Assembly: GCA_963530615.1 (NCBI GenBank)
Contig: CAUSDX010000007.1
Coordinates: 12,701 to 76,700, forward strand
Direction of reading: 5' to 3'
DNA length: 64,000 nucleotides
DNA from: JABCPE02 sp963530615
GTDB lineage: Bacteria; Bacteroidota; Bacteroidia; Flavobacteriales; Weeksellaceae
Below the pieces are notes generated by a model. The model saw only the letters and a program-made list of their open reading frames with translations, had not been told where the DNA came from and did not search any database. Positions within the stretch are counted from its first letter, which is position 1. Every line of letters begins with the position of its first letter. This document shows positions 7,105 through 16,320 of the stretch, piece by piece. The translations under genes were made by a program, and so were the position numbers.

Positions 7105-9027
7105 TTAGGATAATGAAGATTCGTTTTTGAAATATTGTATGAATTTTTCTATACTCATAGTTCCTAAATCTCCTTTTCCTCTTCTCCTCACAGAGATTGT
7201 TTGTTCTTTTTCTTCGTTTTCTCCTACGATAAGCATAAATGGTAGTTTATTAATTTCCGCATCACGGATTTTTTTACCAGTTTTTTCATTACGCTTGTCA
7301 ATTGTTCCGCAAATATCGTTAATTTCTAACAATTGTAAAACTTTTTCTGCGTATTCTGTATATTTTTCGCTAATTGGCAAGATAATAAATTGTTCAGGAG
7401 TTAACCAAAGAGGGAAATCACCGGCCGTATTTTCTAATAAAATAGCAATGAAACGCTCCATGGAACCAAATGGTGCTCGGTGAATCATTATTGGTCTATG
7501 TTTCTCATTATCATTTCCAGTATACCAAAGGTCAAAACGCTCTGGTAGGTTGTAATCTACTTGAATAGTTCCTAACTGCCAACTTCTACCTAAAGCATCC
7601 TTTACCATAAAGTCTAATTTTGGTCCATAGAAAGCTGCTTCGCCATATTCTACTACAGTTTTTAGTCCTTTATTTTTAGCTGCGGTAATAATAGCATTTT
7701 CTGCTTTTTCCCAATTTTCATCACTTCCTATGTATTTTTCTTTATTTTCAGGGTCTCTTAAAGAAACTTGTGCTGTGAAATCTTTAAATCCTAAATTGTT
7801 GAATACATATAGGACTAAATCAATTACCCCCTCGAATTCTTGTAAAAGTTGATCAGGAGTACAGAAAAGGTGAGCATCATCTTGAGTAAATCCTCTTACT
7901 CTCGTTAATCCATGAAGTTCACCACTTTGTTCGTAGCGATATACAGTCCCAAACTCGGCAAATCTTTTTGGCAAATCCTTATATGACCATTGGTTAGTTT
8001 TGTATATTTCACAATGGTGAGGACAATTCATAGGTTTCAACAAAAATTCTTCACCTTCATGTGGAGTTTTTATCGGTTGAAAAGAATCTGCTCCGTATTT
8101 TTCGTAATGTCCAGAAGTTACATATAAATCTTTATGACCAATATGAGGGGAAACTACGAATTCATATCCTGCTTTTTTTTGAGCTTCACTAAGAAAGTTT
8201 TCTAATTTTTTTCTTAGAGCAGCCCCTTTTGGTAACCAAAGAGGTAATCCAGCTCCCACCTTTTCTGAAAAAGCAAAAATTCCTAATTCCTTACCTAATT
8301 TTCTGTGATCTCGTCGTTTAGCTTCTTCTAAGTGTTCTAAATATTCTGTTAATTCTTTTTGTTTAGGGAAAGAAATTGCGTAAACTCTTGTTAGTTGTTT
8401 ATTTTTTTCATCTCCACGCCAGTAGGCTCCAGCAGCATTTAGTATTTTTACAGCTTTGATAATTCCTGTACTTGGAATATGTTCTCCTCTACATAGGTCA
8501 GTAAAATTGTCATGAGTAACGAATGTAATTTCTCCATCACTTAGGTTTTCAATCAACTCTGTTTTATAAGGATTGTCAGCATATTCTTTTAATGCTTCTG
8601 ATTTTGAAACTGGATATAGCTTGAAAGTAGAATCTTTTTTTGCATTTTCAAGCATTTTTTTCTCAATTTTTTCAAAATCTTTTTCAGAAAGAATTTCTTC
8701 TCCGAAATCTACATCGTAATAGAATCCTTTTTCAATAGCAGGACCTATAGTTAATTTTGCATTAGGATAAAAATTCAAAATAGATTGGGCTAAAACATGG
8801 GCTGAAGAATGCCAAAATGCTTTTTTTCCCATTTCGTCATTCCATGTCAATAACTGAACCGTGGCATCCTTTGTTATAGGAGTAGAAACTTCTACTTGCT
8901 GTCCATCTACTAAAGCAGAAATAGTATTTCTTGCTAAACCTTCGCTAATAGATTTTGCGATTTCTAAAGGAGTAATTCCTGATTCGAATTCCCGCTGATT
9001 GCCGTCTGGAAAAGTTATTTTTATCAT
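7105..9027 (-). CDS. thrS: Threonine--tRNA ligase
   Basis: 640 residues, normal length. Domains in order: TGS (MIKITFPDGNQREFESG), the editing SAD domain with HSSAHVLAQ and a second HxxxC-type site (DLCRGEHIP), the class II catalytic core (FLLKPMNCPHHCEIY, RFAEFGTVYRYEQSGELHGL, IMIHRAPFGSMERF) and the anticodon-binding domain. It charges tRNA-Thr in the cytoplasm. First gene of a five-gene operon with infC, rpmI and rplT. A TAttTTTG element lies upstream on the minus strand. No T-box or other leader was recognised. Confidence 0.98.
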   Translation of the reverse strand: MIKITFPDGNQREFESGITPLEIAKSISEGLARNTISALVDGQQVEVSTPITKDATVQLLTWNDEMGKKAFWHSSAHVLAQSILNFYPNAKLTIGPAIEKGFYYDVDFGEEILSEKDFEKIEKKMLENAKKDSTFKLYPVSKSEALKEYADNPYKTELIENLSDGEITFVTHDNFTDLCRGEHIPSTGIIKAVKILNAAGAYWRGDEKNKQLTRVYAISFPKQKELTEYLEHLEEAKRRDHRKLGKELGIFAFSEKVGAGLPLWLPKGAALRKKLENFLSEAQKKAGYEFVVSPHIGHKDLYVTSGHYEKYGADSFQPIKTPHEGEEFLLKPMNCPHHCEIYKTNQWSYKDLPKRFAEFGTVYRYEQSGELHGLTRVRGFTQDDAHLFCTPDQLLQEFEGVIDLVLYVFNNLGFKDFTAQVSLRDPENKEKYIGSDENWEKAENAIITAAKNKGLKTVVEYGEAAFYGPKLDFMVKDALGRSWQLGTIQVDYNLPERFDLWYTGNDNEKHRPIMIHRAPFGSMERFIAILLENTAGDFPLWLTPEQFIILPISEKYTEYAEKVLQLLEINDICGTIDKRNEKTGKKIRDAEINKLPFMLIVGENEEKEQTISVRRRGKGDLGTMSIEKFIQYFKNESSLS

Positions 9028-9048
9028 GTTTTAAATAAAAAATTTACG

Positions 9049-9056
9049 CAAAAATA
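9049..9056 (-). promoter_or_regulatory. -7 element for thrS operon
   Basis: TATTTTTG on the minus strand, 21 nt before the thrS ATG. No good TTTG at the expected upstream spacing. Confidence 0.45.
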
Positions 9057-9199
9057 AGAAATACAACTGAAATGATAAACATTTTTGGAGAAAAATATAT
9101 GTAAATTATGATGTTTTTTAGAAAAATATTTTTTTTGATAATAAAAAATGAAATTTCTTAAATATTATTAAAATAGTGATTATTTTATAGTGAAATATC

Positions 9200-9228
9200 T
9201 TTGTTTAAAAGATAAAATATTACTTTTG
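9200..9228 (+). promoter_or_regulatory. Promoter of the porin gene
   Basis: TTTG (9200-9203), 17-bp spacer, TACTTTTG (9221-9228), 27 nt before ATG 9256. The first element is itself embedded in a second TATCTTTG. Confidence 0.5.
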
Positions 9229-9255
9229 CAGAAAACAAAAAATAATATTGTTGAT

Positions 9256-10533
9256 ATGAAGAAAGTAGTTTTTGCTGCTATGATACTTTTAGCACCGAGT
9301 ATTATGGCTCAGGAAACGCAAGAGGATATTAATAAAAAGACTATAGATTCTTTAAAATCAGAGGTTCAGGCACTGAAAGAAATGATGACTCTCAATATAA
9401 AGAAAGAAGATGAGAAGCCAAAAAGTGAAAAGTGGTATGATAAAATTTCTTTTGGAGGTTATATGCAGATTCGGTATAATGAACTTTTTGAAACGAATCC
9501 TGATTTAGTTTGTGAGCAGTGTGATTCTTTTTGGGGGAAAGAGGCAGATGGAATAGAATTTAGAAGACTGAGATTTAAGTTTGCAGGACAGATTCATCCT
9601 AGAATTTATTTTTATCTTCAACCAGATTTTGCTAAAACGGTAGGAGATAAACGATATGTGGGGGTGATTAAGGATGCTTATTTTGATATTGGATTGAATA
9701 AAAAAAATGAGTATAGGCTTCGTTTGGGGCAAAGTAAAGTGCCTTATGGCTATGAAAATTTGCAATCTAGTAGTGAGAGAATTGCTTTAGATAGAGATGA
9801 TGCTATCAATAGTGGATTGAAAGATGAACGAGATATGGGGCTTTATTTTATGTGGACAGGAGAAGAGCAGAAAAAAATTATGGATAAAATCTATAAGAAA
9901 AATTTGAAGCACTCGGGAGATTTTGGGATTTTTGCACTTGGTTTTTATAATGGTCAGACGGGAAATAATTTTGATAGAAATAAAAAATTTCATTGGGTAG
10001 CCAGAGTTTCTTATCCTTTTGTAGTTGGTAATCAGATTATAGAACCTGGTATCCAAGCTTATACAGGTAAATTTGTTTTGCCAAAAACTAGTGCGGGAAC
10101 TTCTGTTGATTTTAATAAAGAATATAGAGATCAAAGAATTGCAGCATCTTTTGTACTTTATCCACAGCCATTTGGTATTCAAGCAGAATATAATATAGGT
10201 AATGGACCTGAGTATGATGTAGCAACGCAATCGGTAAAGAATAAATCTTTGTATGGAGGGTATGTTCTTTTTTCTTATTTTATAAAAAAATGGAATCAGA
10301 CATTTATTCCTTTTTTTAGAATTCAGAACTATGAGGGAGGGAAAAAACATGAATTGGATGCTAGAAGTTATAGTGTTAAAGAGTATGAAGGAGGAGTGGA
10401 ATGGCAAGTATTTAAGTCGTTAGAGTTGATAGCAATGTATACTTACTCGAATCGACGATTTCATGATTTTGTTAATCCTAATTATTATCAAAAAGGGGGC
10501 TTGTTAAGACTTCAAGTACAATTAAAATTTTAA
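9256..10533 (+). CDS. Phosphate-selective porin O/P family protein
   Basis: 425 residues from ATG 9256; an upstream in-frame ATG at 9190 lies before the promoter and would bury the signal peptide, so I reject it. Signal peptide MKKVVFAAMILLAPSIMAQ, then a short coiled-coil (SLKSEVQALKEMM), as in OprO/OprP-type porins, then the barrel opening YDKISFGGYMQIRYN and FRRLRFKFAGQIHPRIYFY. The C-terminus LRLQVQLKF has the terminal aromatic needed for barrel assembly. Likely outer-membrane channel for anions; the actual substrate is not known. A CEQC pair lies in an early loop. Single-gene unit with a terminator shared with kbl. Confidence 0.85.
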   Translation: MKKVVFAAMILLAPSIMAQETQEDINKKTIDSLKSEVQALKEMMTLNIKKEDEKPKSEKWYDKISFGGYMQIRYNELFETNPDLVCEQCDSFWGKEADGIEFRRLRFKFAGQIHPRIYFYLQPDFAKTVGDKRYVGVIKDAYFDIGLNKKNEYRLRLGQSKVPYGYENLQSSSERIALDRDDAINSGLKDERDMGLYFMWTGEEQKKIMDKIYKKNLKHSGDFGIFALGFYNGQTGNNFDRNKKFHWVARVSYPFVVGNQIIEPGIQAYTGKFVLPKTSAGTSVDFNKEYRDQRIAASFVLYPQPFGIQAEYNIGNGPEYDVATQSVKNKSLYGGYVLFSYFIKKWNQTFIPFFRIQNYEGGKKHELDARSYSVKEYEGGVEWQVFKSLELIAMYTYSNRRFHDFVNPNYYQKGGLLRLQVQLKF

Positions 10534-10534
10534 T

Positions 10535-10571
10535 AAAAAAATCTATCTCACTTTATAGAGATAGATTTTTT
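10535..10571. terminator. Bidirectional terminator between porin gene and kbl
   Basis: Arms aaaaaatctatctc / gagatagatttttt with an 8-nt loop, A-run and T-run on the two sides. Confidence 0.85.
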
Positions 10572-10577
10572 GTTAAT

Positions 10578-11771
10578 TTAAATTATTCCTAATTCTTTAC
10601 CCACTTTTTCAAAAGCTATAATGGCTTTATCTAAATGTTCTTTAGTGTGTGCTGCTGATAGTTGAACCCTGATTCTTGCTTTATCTTTTGGAACTACAGG
10701 ATAGAAAAATCCAATCACATAAATACCTTCATCCATTAGTTTTTCCGCCATTTTTTGTGAAAGTACAGCATCGTATAGCATTACAGGGACGATGGCAGAA
10801 TCTCCATCAGGAATATCAAAGCCTTTGGATTTCATTTCTTTACGGAAATATTGAGCGTTTTCCATTACTTTATCTCTTAGAGAAGTATCCTTTGAGATAA
10901 TATCTAATACTTTGGTGGCTGCTCCTACAATTCCAGGAGCTAAAGAATTAGAAAATAAATAAGGGCGAGACCTTTGTCTAAGCATGTCTATAATTTCTTT
11001 TTTACCAGATGTGAAACCTCCCATAGCTCCTCCAAGTGCTTTCCCAAGGGTAGATGTGATGATATCTATTCTACCAATTACATCGTTAGCCTCGTGAGTT
11101 CCTCGTCCTGTTTTTCCTATAAATCCAGTGGCGTGACTATCATCTACCATTACAATCGCATCATATTTTTCTGCTAAATCACAGATTCCTTTTAGGTTGG
11201 CGACAATTCCATCCATAGAGAAAACACCATCGGTAACAATAATTTTGAAACGATGATTATTTTCCGAAGCAATTTGTAATTGAGCTTCTAAATCATTCAT
11301 GTCGTTGTTTTTATAACGATAACGAGCAGATTTACAAAGCCTGATTCCATCGATGATAGAAGCATGATTAAGTTTGTCTGAAATAATAGCATCTTCAGCA
11401 GTAAACAATGGCTCAAAAATTCCTCCATTAGCATCGAATGCAGCAGCGTAAAGAATGGTATCTTCCATTCCTAAAAAATTAGATATTTTTTGTTCTAAAT
11501 TTTTATGAATATCTTGAGTACCACAAATAAACCTTACTGAAGACATTCCGTATCCGTAGGTGTTAAGTGTTTCTTGTGAGGCTTTGATGACTTCTGGGTG
11601 ATTAGAAAGACCAAGATAATTATTTGCACAAAAATTTAATAATTTTTTTCCATTTGCGATGATTTCTGCATCTTGTGAAGAGCTGATAATTCTTTCTTTT
11701 TTATAAAGCCCATCGTTTTTTATTTGGGCCAATTCATTTTGTAAGTGGTTTAGAAAATTTTGACTAATCAT
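10578..11771 (-). CDS. kbl: Glycine C-acetyltransferase (2-amino-3-ketobutyrate CoA ligase)
   Basis: 397 residues, family length. Pyridoxal-phosphate enzyme of the alpha-oxoamine synthase family: VDDSHATGFIGKTGRG with the Asp contacting the cofactor, and the Schiff-base lysine in STLGKALGGAMGG. It cleaves 2-amino-3-ketobutyrate with CoA to glycine and acetyl-CoA in threonine breakdown. Threonine dehydrogenase, its usual partner, is not next to it. KBL is favoured over the related BioF, SPT or HemA by the strong resemblance to KBL (CGTQDIHKNLEQKIS, GTHEANDVIGRIDI). Confidence 0.92.
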   Translation of the reverse strand: MISQNFLNHLQNELAQIKNDGLYKKERIISSSQDAEIIANGKKLLNFCANNYLGLSNHPEVIKASQETLNTYGYGMSSVRFICGTQDIHKNLEQKISNFLGMEDTILYAAAFDANGGIFEPLFTAEDAIISDKLNHASIIDGIRLCKSARYRYKNNDMNDLEAQLQIASENNHRFKIIVTDGVFSMDGIVANLKGICDLAEKYDAIVMVDDSHATGFIGKTGRGTHEANDVIGRIDIITSTLGKALGGAMGGFTSGKKEIIDMLRQRSRPYLFSNSLAPGIVGAATKVLDIISKDTSLRDKVMENAQYFRKEMKSKGFDIPDGDSAIVPVMLYDAVLSQKMAEKLMDEGIYVIGFFYPVVPKDKARIRVQLSAAHTKEHLDKAIIAFEKVGKELGII

Positions 11772-11790
11772 AATATAATTAAAATTAACT

Positions 11791-11798
11791 CAAAAATA
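11791..11798 (-). promoter_or_regulatory. -7 element for kbl
   Basis: TATTTTTG on the minus strand, 19 nt before the kbl ATG. Confidence 0.4.
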
Positions 11799-11875
11799 AT
11801 AAAAATAAATAAAATAAGCTTATCATGAAGGTTAAATTTTTTAATATAAATAGTAAAACATTGAAAAAAATCTCT

Positions 11876-11883
11876 TAAATTTG
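11876..11883 (+). promoter_or_regulatory. -7 element for serS
   Basis: TAAATTTG, 30 nt before the serS ATG; divergent from the kbl element across a 142-bp gap. Confidence 0.45.
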
Positions 11884-11913
11884 TGATTCAATTTAGCAGT
11901 ATAAAACCAAGAT

Positions 11914-13182
11914 ATGTTACAGGTTAATTTTTTGAAAGAGCAAAAAGAAAGAGTTTTAGAAGGTCTTAAAAAAAGAAATTTTAAGGACTTAGAATTAGTA
12001 GATAATGCTATTTCATTAGATGAAATGAGAAAGAAAATTCAGTTTGAATTAGATTCTCAATTGGCAGAAATTAATAAAATTTCTAAAGAAATTGGAATTT
12101 TGATGAAGGAGGGAAAAAAAGAAGAGGCAGAAGTAGCAAAATCTAAAACGGCTCAATATAAAGAATCAAGTAAGGAACTTCAATTACAATTGACTGAGAT
12201 AGAAGAAGAGTTATTAGATATTCTATATTTATTGCCTAATATTCCGAATGAAATTGTAAAAGCGGGGGTTTCTGCAGAAGATAATGAAGTAGTTTTTCAG
12301 ACAAATGAAGTGAAAGGAATGGGGGAGGGCTTCGTTCCTCATTGGGAGTTAGCTTCTCAGTATAGTTTAATCAATTTTGAGTTAGGGGTAAAAATAGCGG
12401 GAGCTGGTTTTCCTGTATATTTAGGAAAAGGGGCTAAATTACAGAGGAGCTTAGTACAATTTTTCTTGGATAGAAATACGGAAGCAGGTTATATGGAAAT
12501 TAATCCACCTCATGTAGTGAATGAAGCGAGTGGTTATGGAACTGGACAGTTGCCAGATAAAGAGGGGCAAATGTATTTTGTAAGTGAGGATAATCTTTAT
12601 CTTATCCCTACTGCTGAAGTTCCTGTGACGAATATTTATAGGGATACAATCCTAGATGAAAAAGAATTACCGATAAAAAATACGGCATTTTCTCAATGTT
12701 ATAGAAGAGAAGCGGGGTCTTATGGAGCTCATGTTCGTGGATTGAATAGGCTTCATCAGTTTGAAAAAGTAGAAATTGTGAGAATAGAAAAACCAGAAAA
12801 TTCTTATCAAGCTTTAGAGGAAATGGTAGAGCATGTGAAGGGGATTTTAACGGATTTGGAGTTGCCTTTTAGAATTTTAAGATTATGTGGAGGGGATATG
12901 GGCTTTACCTCTGCATTAACTTATGATTTTGAAGTATGGAGTGCCGCACAAGAGAAGTGGTTAGAGGTGAGTTCTGTGTCTAATTTTGAAACATTCCAAG
13001 CGAATAGACTAAAGTGCAGATATAAGTCTGATGGTAAAACGCAATTAGTTCATACACTTAACGGCTCTGCAATGGCATTGCCAAGGATAATGGCCGCATT
13101 ATTGGAAAACAACCAAACTCCAGAAGGGATTAGAATTCCTAAAAAATTAGCAGAATATACTAAATTTGATTTGATTTCATAA
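11914..13182 (+). CDS. serS: Serine--tRNA ligase
   Basis: 422 residues. The N-terminal long alpha-hairpin that holds tRNA-Ser is seen at residues 30-100 (many K/E/Q/L heptads). The class II motifs follow: motif 2 FSQCYRREAGSYG and motif 3 NGSAMALPRIMAALLENNQ, with the SerRS signature EVSSVSNFETFQANR. Monocistronic, ended by a perfect hairpin terminator shared with the DUF1573 gene. Confidence 0.98.
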   Translation: MLQVNFLKEQKERVLEGLKKRNFKDLELVDNAISLDEMRKKIQFELDSQLAEINKISKEIGILMKEGKKEEAEVAKSKTAQYKESSKELQLQLTEIEEELLDILYLLPNIPNEIVKAGVSAEDNEVVFQTNEVKGMGEGFVPHWELASQYSLINFELGVKIAGAGFPVYLGKGAKLQRSLVQFFLDRNTEAGYMEINPPHVVNEASGYGTGQLPDKEGQMYFVSEDNLYLIPTAEVPVTNIYRDTILDEKELPIKNTAFSQCYRREAGSYGAHVRGLNRLHQFEKVEIVRIEKPENSYQALEEMVEHVKGILTDLELPFRILRLCGGDMGFTSALTYDFEVWSAAQEKWLEVSSVSNFETFQANRLKCRYKSDGKTQLVHTLNGSAMALPRIMAALLENNQTPEGIRIPKKLAEYTKFDLIS

Positions 13183-13220
13183 AAATAAAACGAACCTTAA
13201 ATTTAAGGTTCGTTTTATTT
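13183..13220. terminator. Bidirectional terminator between serS and DUF1573 gene
   Basis: 18-bp perfect arms (aaataaaacgaaccttaa / ttaaggttcgttttattt) around a 2-nt centre. Confidence 0.9.
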
Positions 13221-13221
13221 T

Positions 13222-13590
13222 TTAATTTTCAGTTACATTTCCTTGAATAAATAGAACTGTTCTTCCTTTTTTAGGATCATTAGAATAGACTTCAATGGAT
13301 TTTCTAAAATTTCCTTTGATATTTGTATTGTATCCTACTTTGATTTTTCCTGTTTTCCCTGGAAGAATAGGTGATTTTTCCCATTCAGGAACGGTGCAAC
13401 CGCAACTTGCTTTCACATTAGACAAAATCAGAGGTTTGTCCCCAGTATTTTTGAAAGTAAAGATTCGGTGTCCATCGGATTTCATAGCAATATTTCCGTA
13501 ATCAATAGTTGTTTTGTCAAAGGAAATTGTTTGTGAAGACAATAAATTAGTCACTCCCCACAAAAATAATCCCATAATTAATTTTCTCAT
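13222..13590 (-). CDS. DUF1573 domain periplasmic protein
   Basis: 122 residues. Signal peptide (LWGVTNLLSSQ), then an Ig-like DUF1573 domain: SFDKTTIDYGNIAMKSDG, FTFKNTGDKPLILSNVKASCGCTVPEW and the closing YSNDPKKGRTVLFIQG. The CGC cysteines are hallmark residues of this very common Bacteroidota family; its molecular role is not established. Single-gene unit with its own -7 element (13610-13617, minus strand). Confidence 0.88.
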   Translation of the reverse strand: MRKLIMGLFLWGVTNLLSSQTISFDKTTIDYGNIAMKSDGHRIFTFKNTGDKPLILSNVKASCGCTVPEWEKSPILPGKTGKIKVGYNTNIKGNFRKSIEVYSNDPKKGRTVLFIQGNVTEN

Positions 13591-13609
13591 ATCTTTTTAT
13601 TTTCAAGTT

Positions 13610-13617
13610 CAAAAGTA
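13610..13617 (-). promoter_or_regulatory. -7 element for DUF1573 gene
   Basis: TACTTTTG on the minus strand, 19 nt before the ATG. Confidence 0.45.
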
Positions 13618-13657
13618 TGAAAAAAAATTAATAAACGAAAAAAAGAATAAAATATTG

Positions 13658-13665
13658 TATATTTG
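13658..13665 (+). promoter_or_regulatory. -7 element for queA
   Basis: TATATTTG, 66 nt before the queA ATG. Confidence 0.4.
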
Positions 13666-13731
13666 CATTTATCTCTTTATTTTTAAGAGAATAGTATAAA
13701 ATCTGTAAATTTTATAATTGTAGAAATTCAA

Positions 13732-14781
13732 ATGAAAACATCTAATTTTAATTTTCACTTGCCAGAGCATCTTTTGGCTGAGTATCCGTCGGAGCATCGA
13801 GATGAAGCGAAACTTATGGTTCTTAATCGTAAAACGGAGACTATAGAACATAAACTTTTTAAAGATGTCATTGATTATTTTGATGATGGGGATTTGTTTA
13901 TTTTTAATAACACGAAAGTTTTTCCTGCGAGATTATATGGGAATAAGGAAAAAACAGGAGCTAAAATAGAAGTGTTTTTATTGAGAGAATTAGACAAGGA
14001 AACTCGTGTTTGGGATGTATTGGTAGATCCTGCTAGAAAAATCAGAATCGGAAATAAATTATTTTTTACCGAAGATGAATCGTTAGTGGCAGAGGTGATT
14101 GATAATACTACATCAAGGGGAAGAACTTTAAGATTTTTATTTGATGGAAGTTATGAAGAGTTTCGTGCTAAATTGAAAGAATTGGGACAAACTCCACTTC
14201 CTAAATATATTAAAAGAGAGGTAGAACCTGAAGATGCTGAAAGATATCAAACTATCTATGCAAAGGTAGAAGGTGCAGTGGCAGCACCTACAGCAGGTTT
14301 ACATTTTTCTAAACATTTAATGAAGAGATTGGAAATTAAAGGAATAAACTTTGCGGAAGTAACCTTGCATGTGGGATTGGGAACCTTTAATCCGATAGAG
14401 GTAGAAGATATTTCAAAGCATAAAATGGATTCTGAAGAAGCGTTTATCGATGAAAAAAATGCAGAAATTATCAATCGTGCAGTAGAAGAAAATCGTAGGG
14501 TATGCTGTGTAGGGACTACGACAATGAGGGCATTGGAAACTTCAGTTTCTTCAAATAGAAAGGTGTCGGCATATCATGGTTGGACCAATAAATTTATTTA
14601 TCCTCCTTACGAATTTGGTATTGCTAATGCTATGATTACTAATTTTCATACGCCAAAATCTACTTTACTCATGATGATAGCAGCCTTTGCGGGGAAGGAC
14701 TTTGTAATGCATGCTTATGAAGAGGCTATTAAGAATGAGTATAAATTTTATTCTTATGGCGATGCTATGTTAATTATATAA
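13732..14781 (+). CDS. queA: S-adenosylmethionine:tRNA ribosyltransferase-isomerase
   Basis: 349 residues, full length. Signature blocks: DLFIFNNTKVFPARL, GAVAAPTAGLHFS, VTLHVGLGTFNPIEVEDI and GTTTMRALE. It transfers and rearranges the ribosyl part of SAM onto 7-aminomethyl-7-deazaguanine in tRNA to give epoxyqueuosine. Located 10 bp upstream of the nitroreductase gene, so both are probably transcribed together. Other queuosine genes are not in the window. Confidence 0.97.
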   Translation: MKTSNFNFHLPEHLLAEYPSEHRDEAKLMVLNRKTETIEHKLFKDVIDYFDDGDLFIFNNTKVFPARLYGNKEKTGAKIEVFLLRELDKETRVWDVLVDPARKIRIGNKLFFTEDESLVAEVIDNTTSRGRTLRFLFDGSYEEFRAKLKELGQTPLPKYIKREVEPEDAERYQTIYAKVEGAVAAPTAGLHFSKHLMKRLEIKGINFAEVTLHVGLGTFNPIEVEDISKHKMDSEEAFIDEKNAEIINRAVEENRRVCCVGTTTMRALETSVSSNRKVSAYHGWTNKFIYPPYEFGIANAMITNFHTPKSTLLMMIAAFAGKDFVMHAYEEAIKNEYKFYSYGDAMLII

Positions 14782-14791
14782 AATTATAAAA

Positions 14792-15421
14792 ATGTTGTTA
14801 GATGACCTAAAATGGAGATATGCCACAAAAGTTTACCAAGAAGGTAAAAAAGTATCTCAGGAAAATATTGATAAAATATTAGAGGCAGCTCGTTTAGCTC
14901 CTACATCTTCAGGGTTACAACCCTTTAGATTAGTGGTAATAGATGACCAAAAAACAAAGGAAGAATTAGCTGAAGGAGCATTAAATCAAGTTGCGGTTAC
15001 GACTTGTTCTCATGTTATTGTTTTTGCTGTTTGGGATAATTATACTGATGAAAGGATTGACCAAGTTTATGATTTTATTACAGATGAAAGAGGATTACCA
15101 AGGGGGAGATTTTCAAGATATACAGATATGTTGAAAACATCTTTTGGAAATACAGAAAATATAAGAAATTTTGAACATGCTGCGAGACAAGCTTATATTG
15201 CTTTAGGATTAGCTTTAGCACAAGCCGCAGAGTTGAAAATAGATAGTACACCTGCTGAAGGTTTTGATAATCAAAAGGTAGATGAGATTTTGAATTTGAA
15301 AGAATTGGGCTTAAAAAGTACTGTTTTGATGTATGTAGGCTATGCTGATAGAGAAAATGATTGGCTCGCTCCGATGAAAAAAGTGAGGGTTCTGAAAGAT
15401 GATTTTGTAATTAAACGATAA
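14792..15421 (+). CDS. NfsB-like NAD(P)H nitroreductase family flavoprotein
   Basis: 209 residues. N-terminal RYATKVYQEGKKVSQENID corresponds to the FMN-phosphate-binding RxSTKxF start of NfsB-type nitroreductases; EAARLAPTSSGLQPFRLVVI is the next conserved FMN contact block. The C-terminal region GLKSTVLMYVGYADRENDW is typical of the family. Likely FMN-dependent reduction of quinones or nitro compounds in the cytoplasm; the physiological substrate is not known. Follows queA by 10 bp; terminator after it. Confidence 0.85.
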   Translation: MLLDDLKWRYATKVYQEGKKVSQENIDKILEAARLAPTSSGLQPFRLVVIDDQKTKEELAEGALNQVAVTTCSHVIVFAVWDNYTDERIDQVYDFITDERGLPRGRFSRYTDMLKTSFGNTENIRNFEHAARQAYIALGLALAQAAELKIDSTPAEGFDNQKVDEILNLKELGLKSTVLMYVGYADRENDWLAPMKKVRVLKDDFVIKR

Positions 15422-15424
15422 ATA

Positions 15425-15452
15425 AAAAACTCCTATTTTAATAGGAGTTTTT
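15425..15452. terminator. Bidirectional terminator between nitroreductase gene and rplI
   Basis: Arms aaaaactcctatt / aataggagttttt around a 2-nt centre. Confidence 0.85.
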
Positions 15453-15469
15453 ATGAAAAACTTAAAAAA

Positions 15470-15967
15470 TTATGCTTGTTCTTCTACTTTTTTCTCTTCT
15501 TTTGCAGGGGCAGAAACAGGAGCATCAGAAACAATTTCAAATTCATACTCATGTTCTACTTCTCTGTGAAGTCTAATTTTAGCAGAGAACCTACCAAGTC
15601 TCTTGATTGAATTACCTGGGATTCTGATATACTTTTTATCAATATTTATACCAGCATTAGCTAAAGCTTCAGCTAAGTTGATATTGTTTACAGAACCGAA
15701 AAGTCTATCACCAGCTCCTACTTTTGTAGCGATACTTATAGAAGTTTTCTTTAATTGCTCTACGATTGCTTGAGCTGCCGCAATTAATTTTGCTTCTTCT
15801 TCTTTTCTTGCTTCTAATGTAGCTGAAAGAACAGCTTTGTTTTTAGGAGTTGCTAAAACTGCATAACCTTGAGGAATTAAGAAGTTTCTTGCATATCCTG
15901 GTTTTACTGAAACTGTATCAAATTCAAGTCCTAAATTTTCTACATCTTTTTTTAGAATAATTTCCAT
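15470..15967 (-). CDS. rplI: 50S ribosomal protein L9
   Basis: 165 residues. N-terminal rRNA-binding domain MEIILKKDVENLGLEFD with GYARNFLIPQGYA, a long connecting helix (residues 45-75), and the C-terminal domain with GAGDRLFGSVNN. A short acidic/alanine-rich tail (APAKEEKKVEEQA) extends beyond the usual 148 residues, common in Flavobacteriia. Last gene of rpsF-rpsR-rplI. Confidence 0.97.
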   Translation of the reverse strand: MEIILKKDVENLGLEFDTVSVKPGYARNFLIPQGYAVLATPKNKAVLSATLEARKEEEAKLIAAAQAIVEQLKKTSISIATKVGAGDRLFGSVNNINLAEALANAGINIDKKYIRIPGNSIKRLGRFSAKIRLHREVEHEYEFEIVSDAPVSAPAKEEKKVEEQA

Positions 15968-15994
15968 TTTGTTGTTGTCCGTTTTGCGTTAGAA

Positions 15995-16297
15995 TTACTT
16001 TAATAAATCAGCAACATAAGGCATCAAAGCAAGATGTCTTGCTCTCTTAATAGCTGCAGATACTTTTCTTTGGTATTTCAAAGAAGTACCTGTATATCTT
16101 CTTGGTAAGATTTTACCTTGTTCATTTACAAATTGTAAAAGGAAATTAGTATCTTTATAATCTACATACTTAATTCCATATTTTCTAAATCTACAATATT
16201 TCTTATCAGATTTAGTATTAATATCTAGTGGAGTAAGGAATTTTACTTCTGATTCTCCTCCTCCTGCGGCTTGTTGTGCCATTTCATCTATTGCCAT
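15995..16297 (-). CDS. rpsR: 30S ribosomal protein S18
   Basis: 100 residues. The core KKYCRFRKYGIKYVDYKD, GKILPRRYTGTSLKYQRKV and RARHLALMPYVAD are unmistakable. An N-terminal extension MAIDEMAQQAAGGGESEVK makes the protein longer than the usual 75-80 residues; this form is what I know from Chryseobacterium-like species and supports the taxonomic call. A second in-frame ATG six codons in is less likely as the start. Binds S6 on the 30S platform; gene follows rpsF by 23 bp. Confidence 0.97.
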   Translation of the reverse strand: MAIDEMAQQAAGGGESEVKFLTPLDINTKSDKKYCRFRKYGIKYVDYKDTNFLLQFVNEQGKILPRRYTGTSLKYQRKVSAAIKRARHLALMPYVADLLK

Positions 16298-16320
16298 TTG
16301 AATAATTTTTTAAGGGTTAA

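Noticed and set aside
9190..9255. Upstream start for the porin gene
   Set aside because: It lies before the promoter elements and would put 22 residues ahead of a normal signal peptide.
9787..10407. Long minus-strand ORF (206 codons) inside the porin gene
   Set aside because: Rich in Ile/Phe/Lys/Tyr as expected for an antisense shadow of an AT-rich gene; the plus frame is a clear porin.
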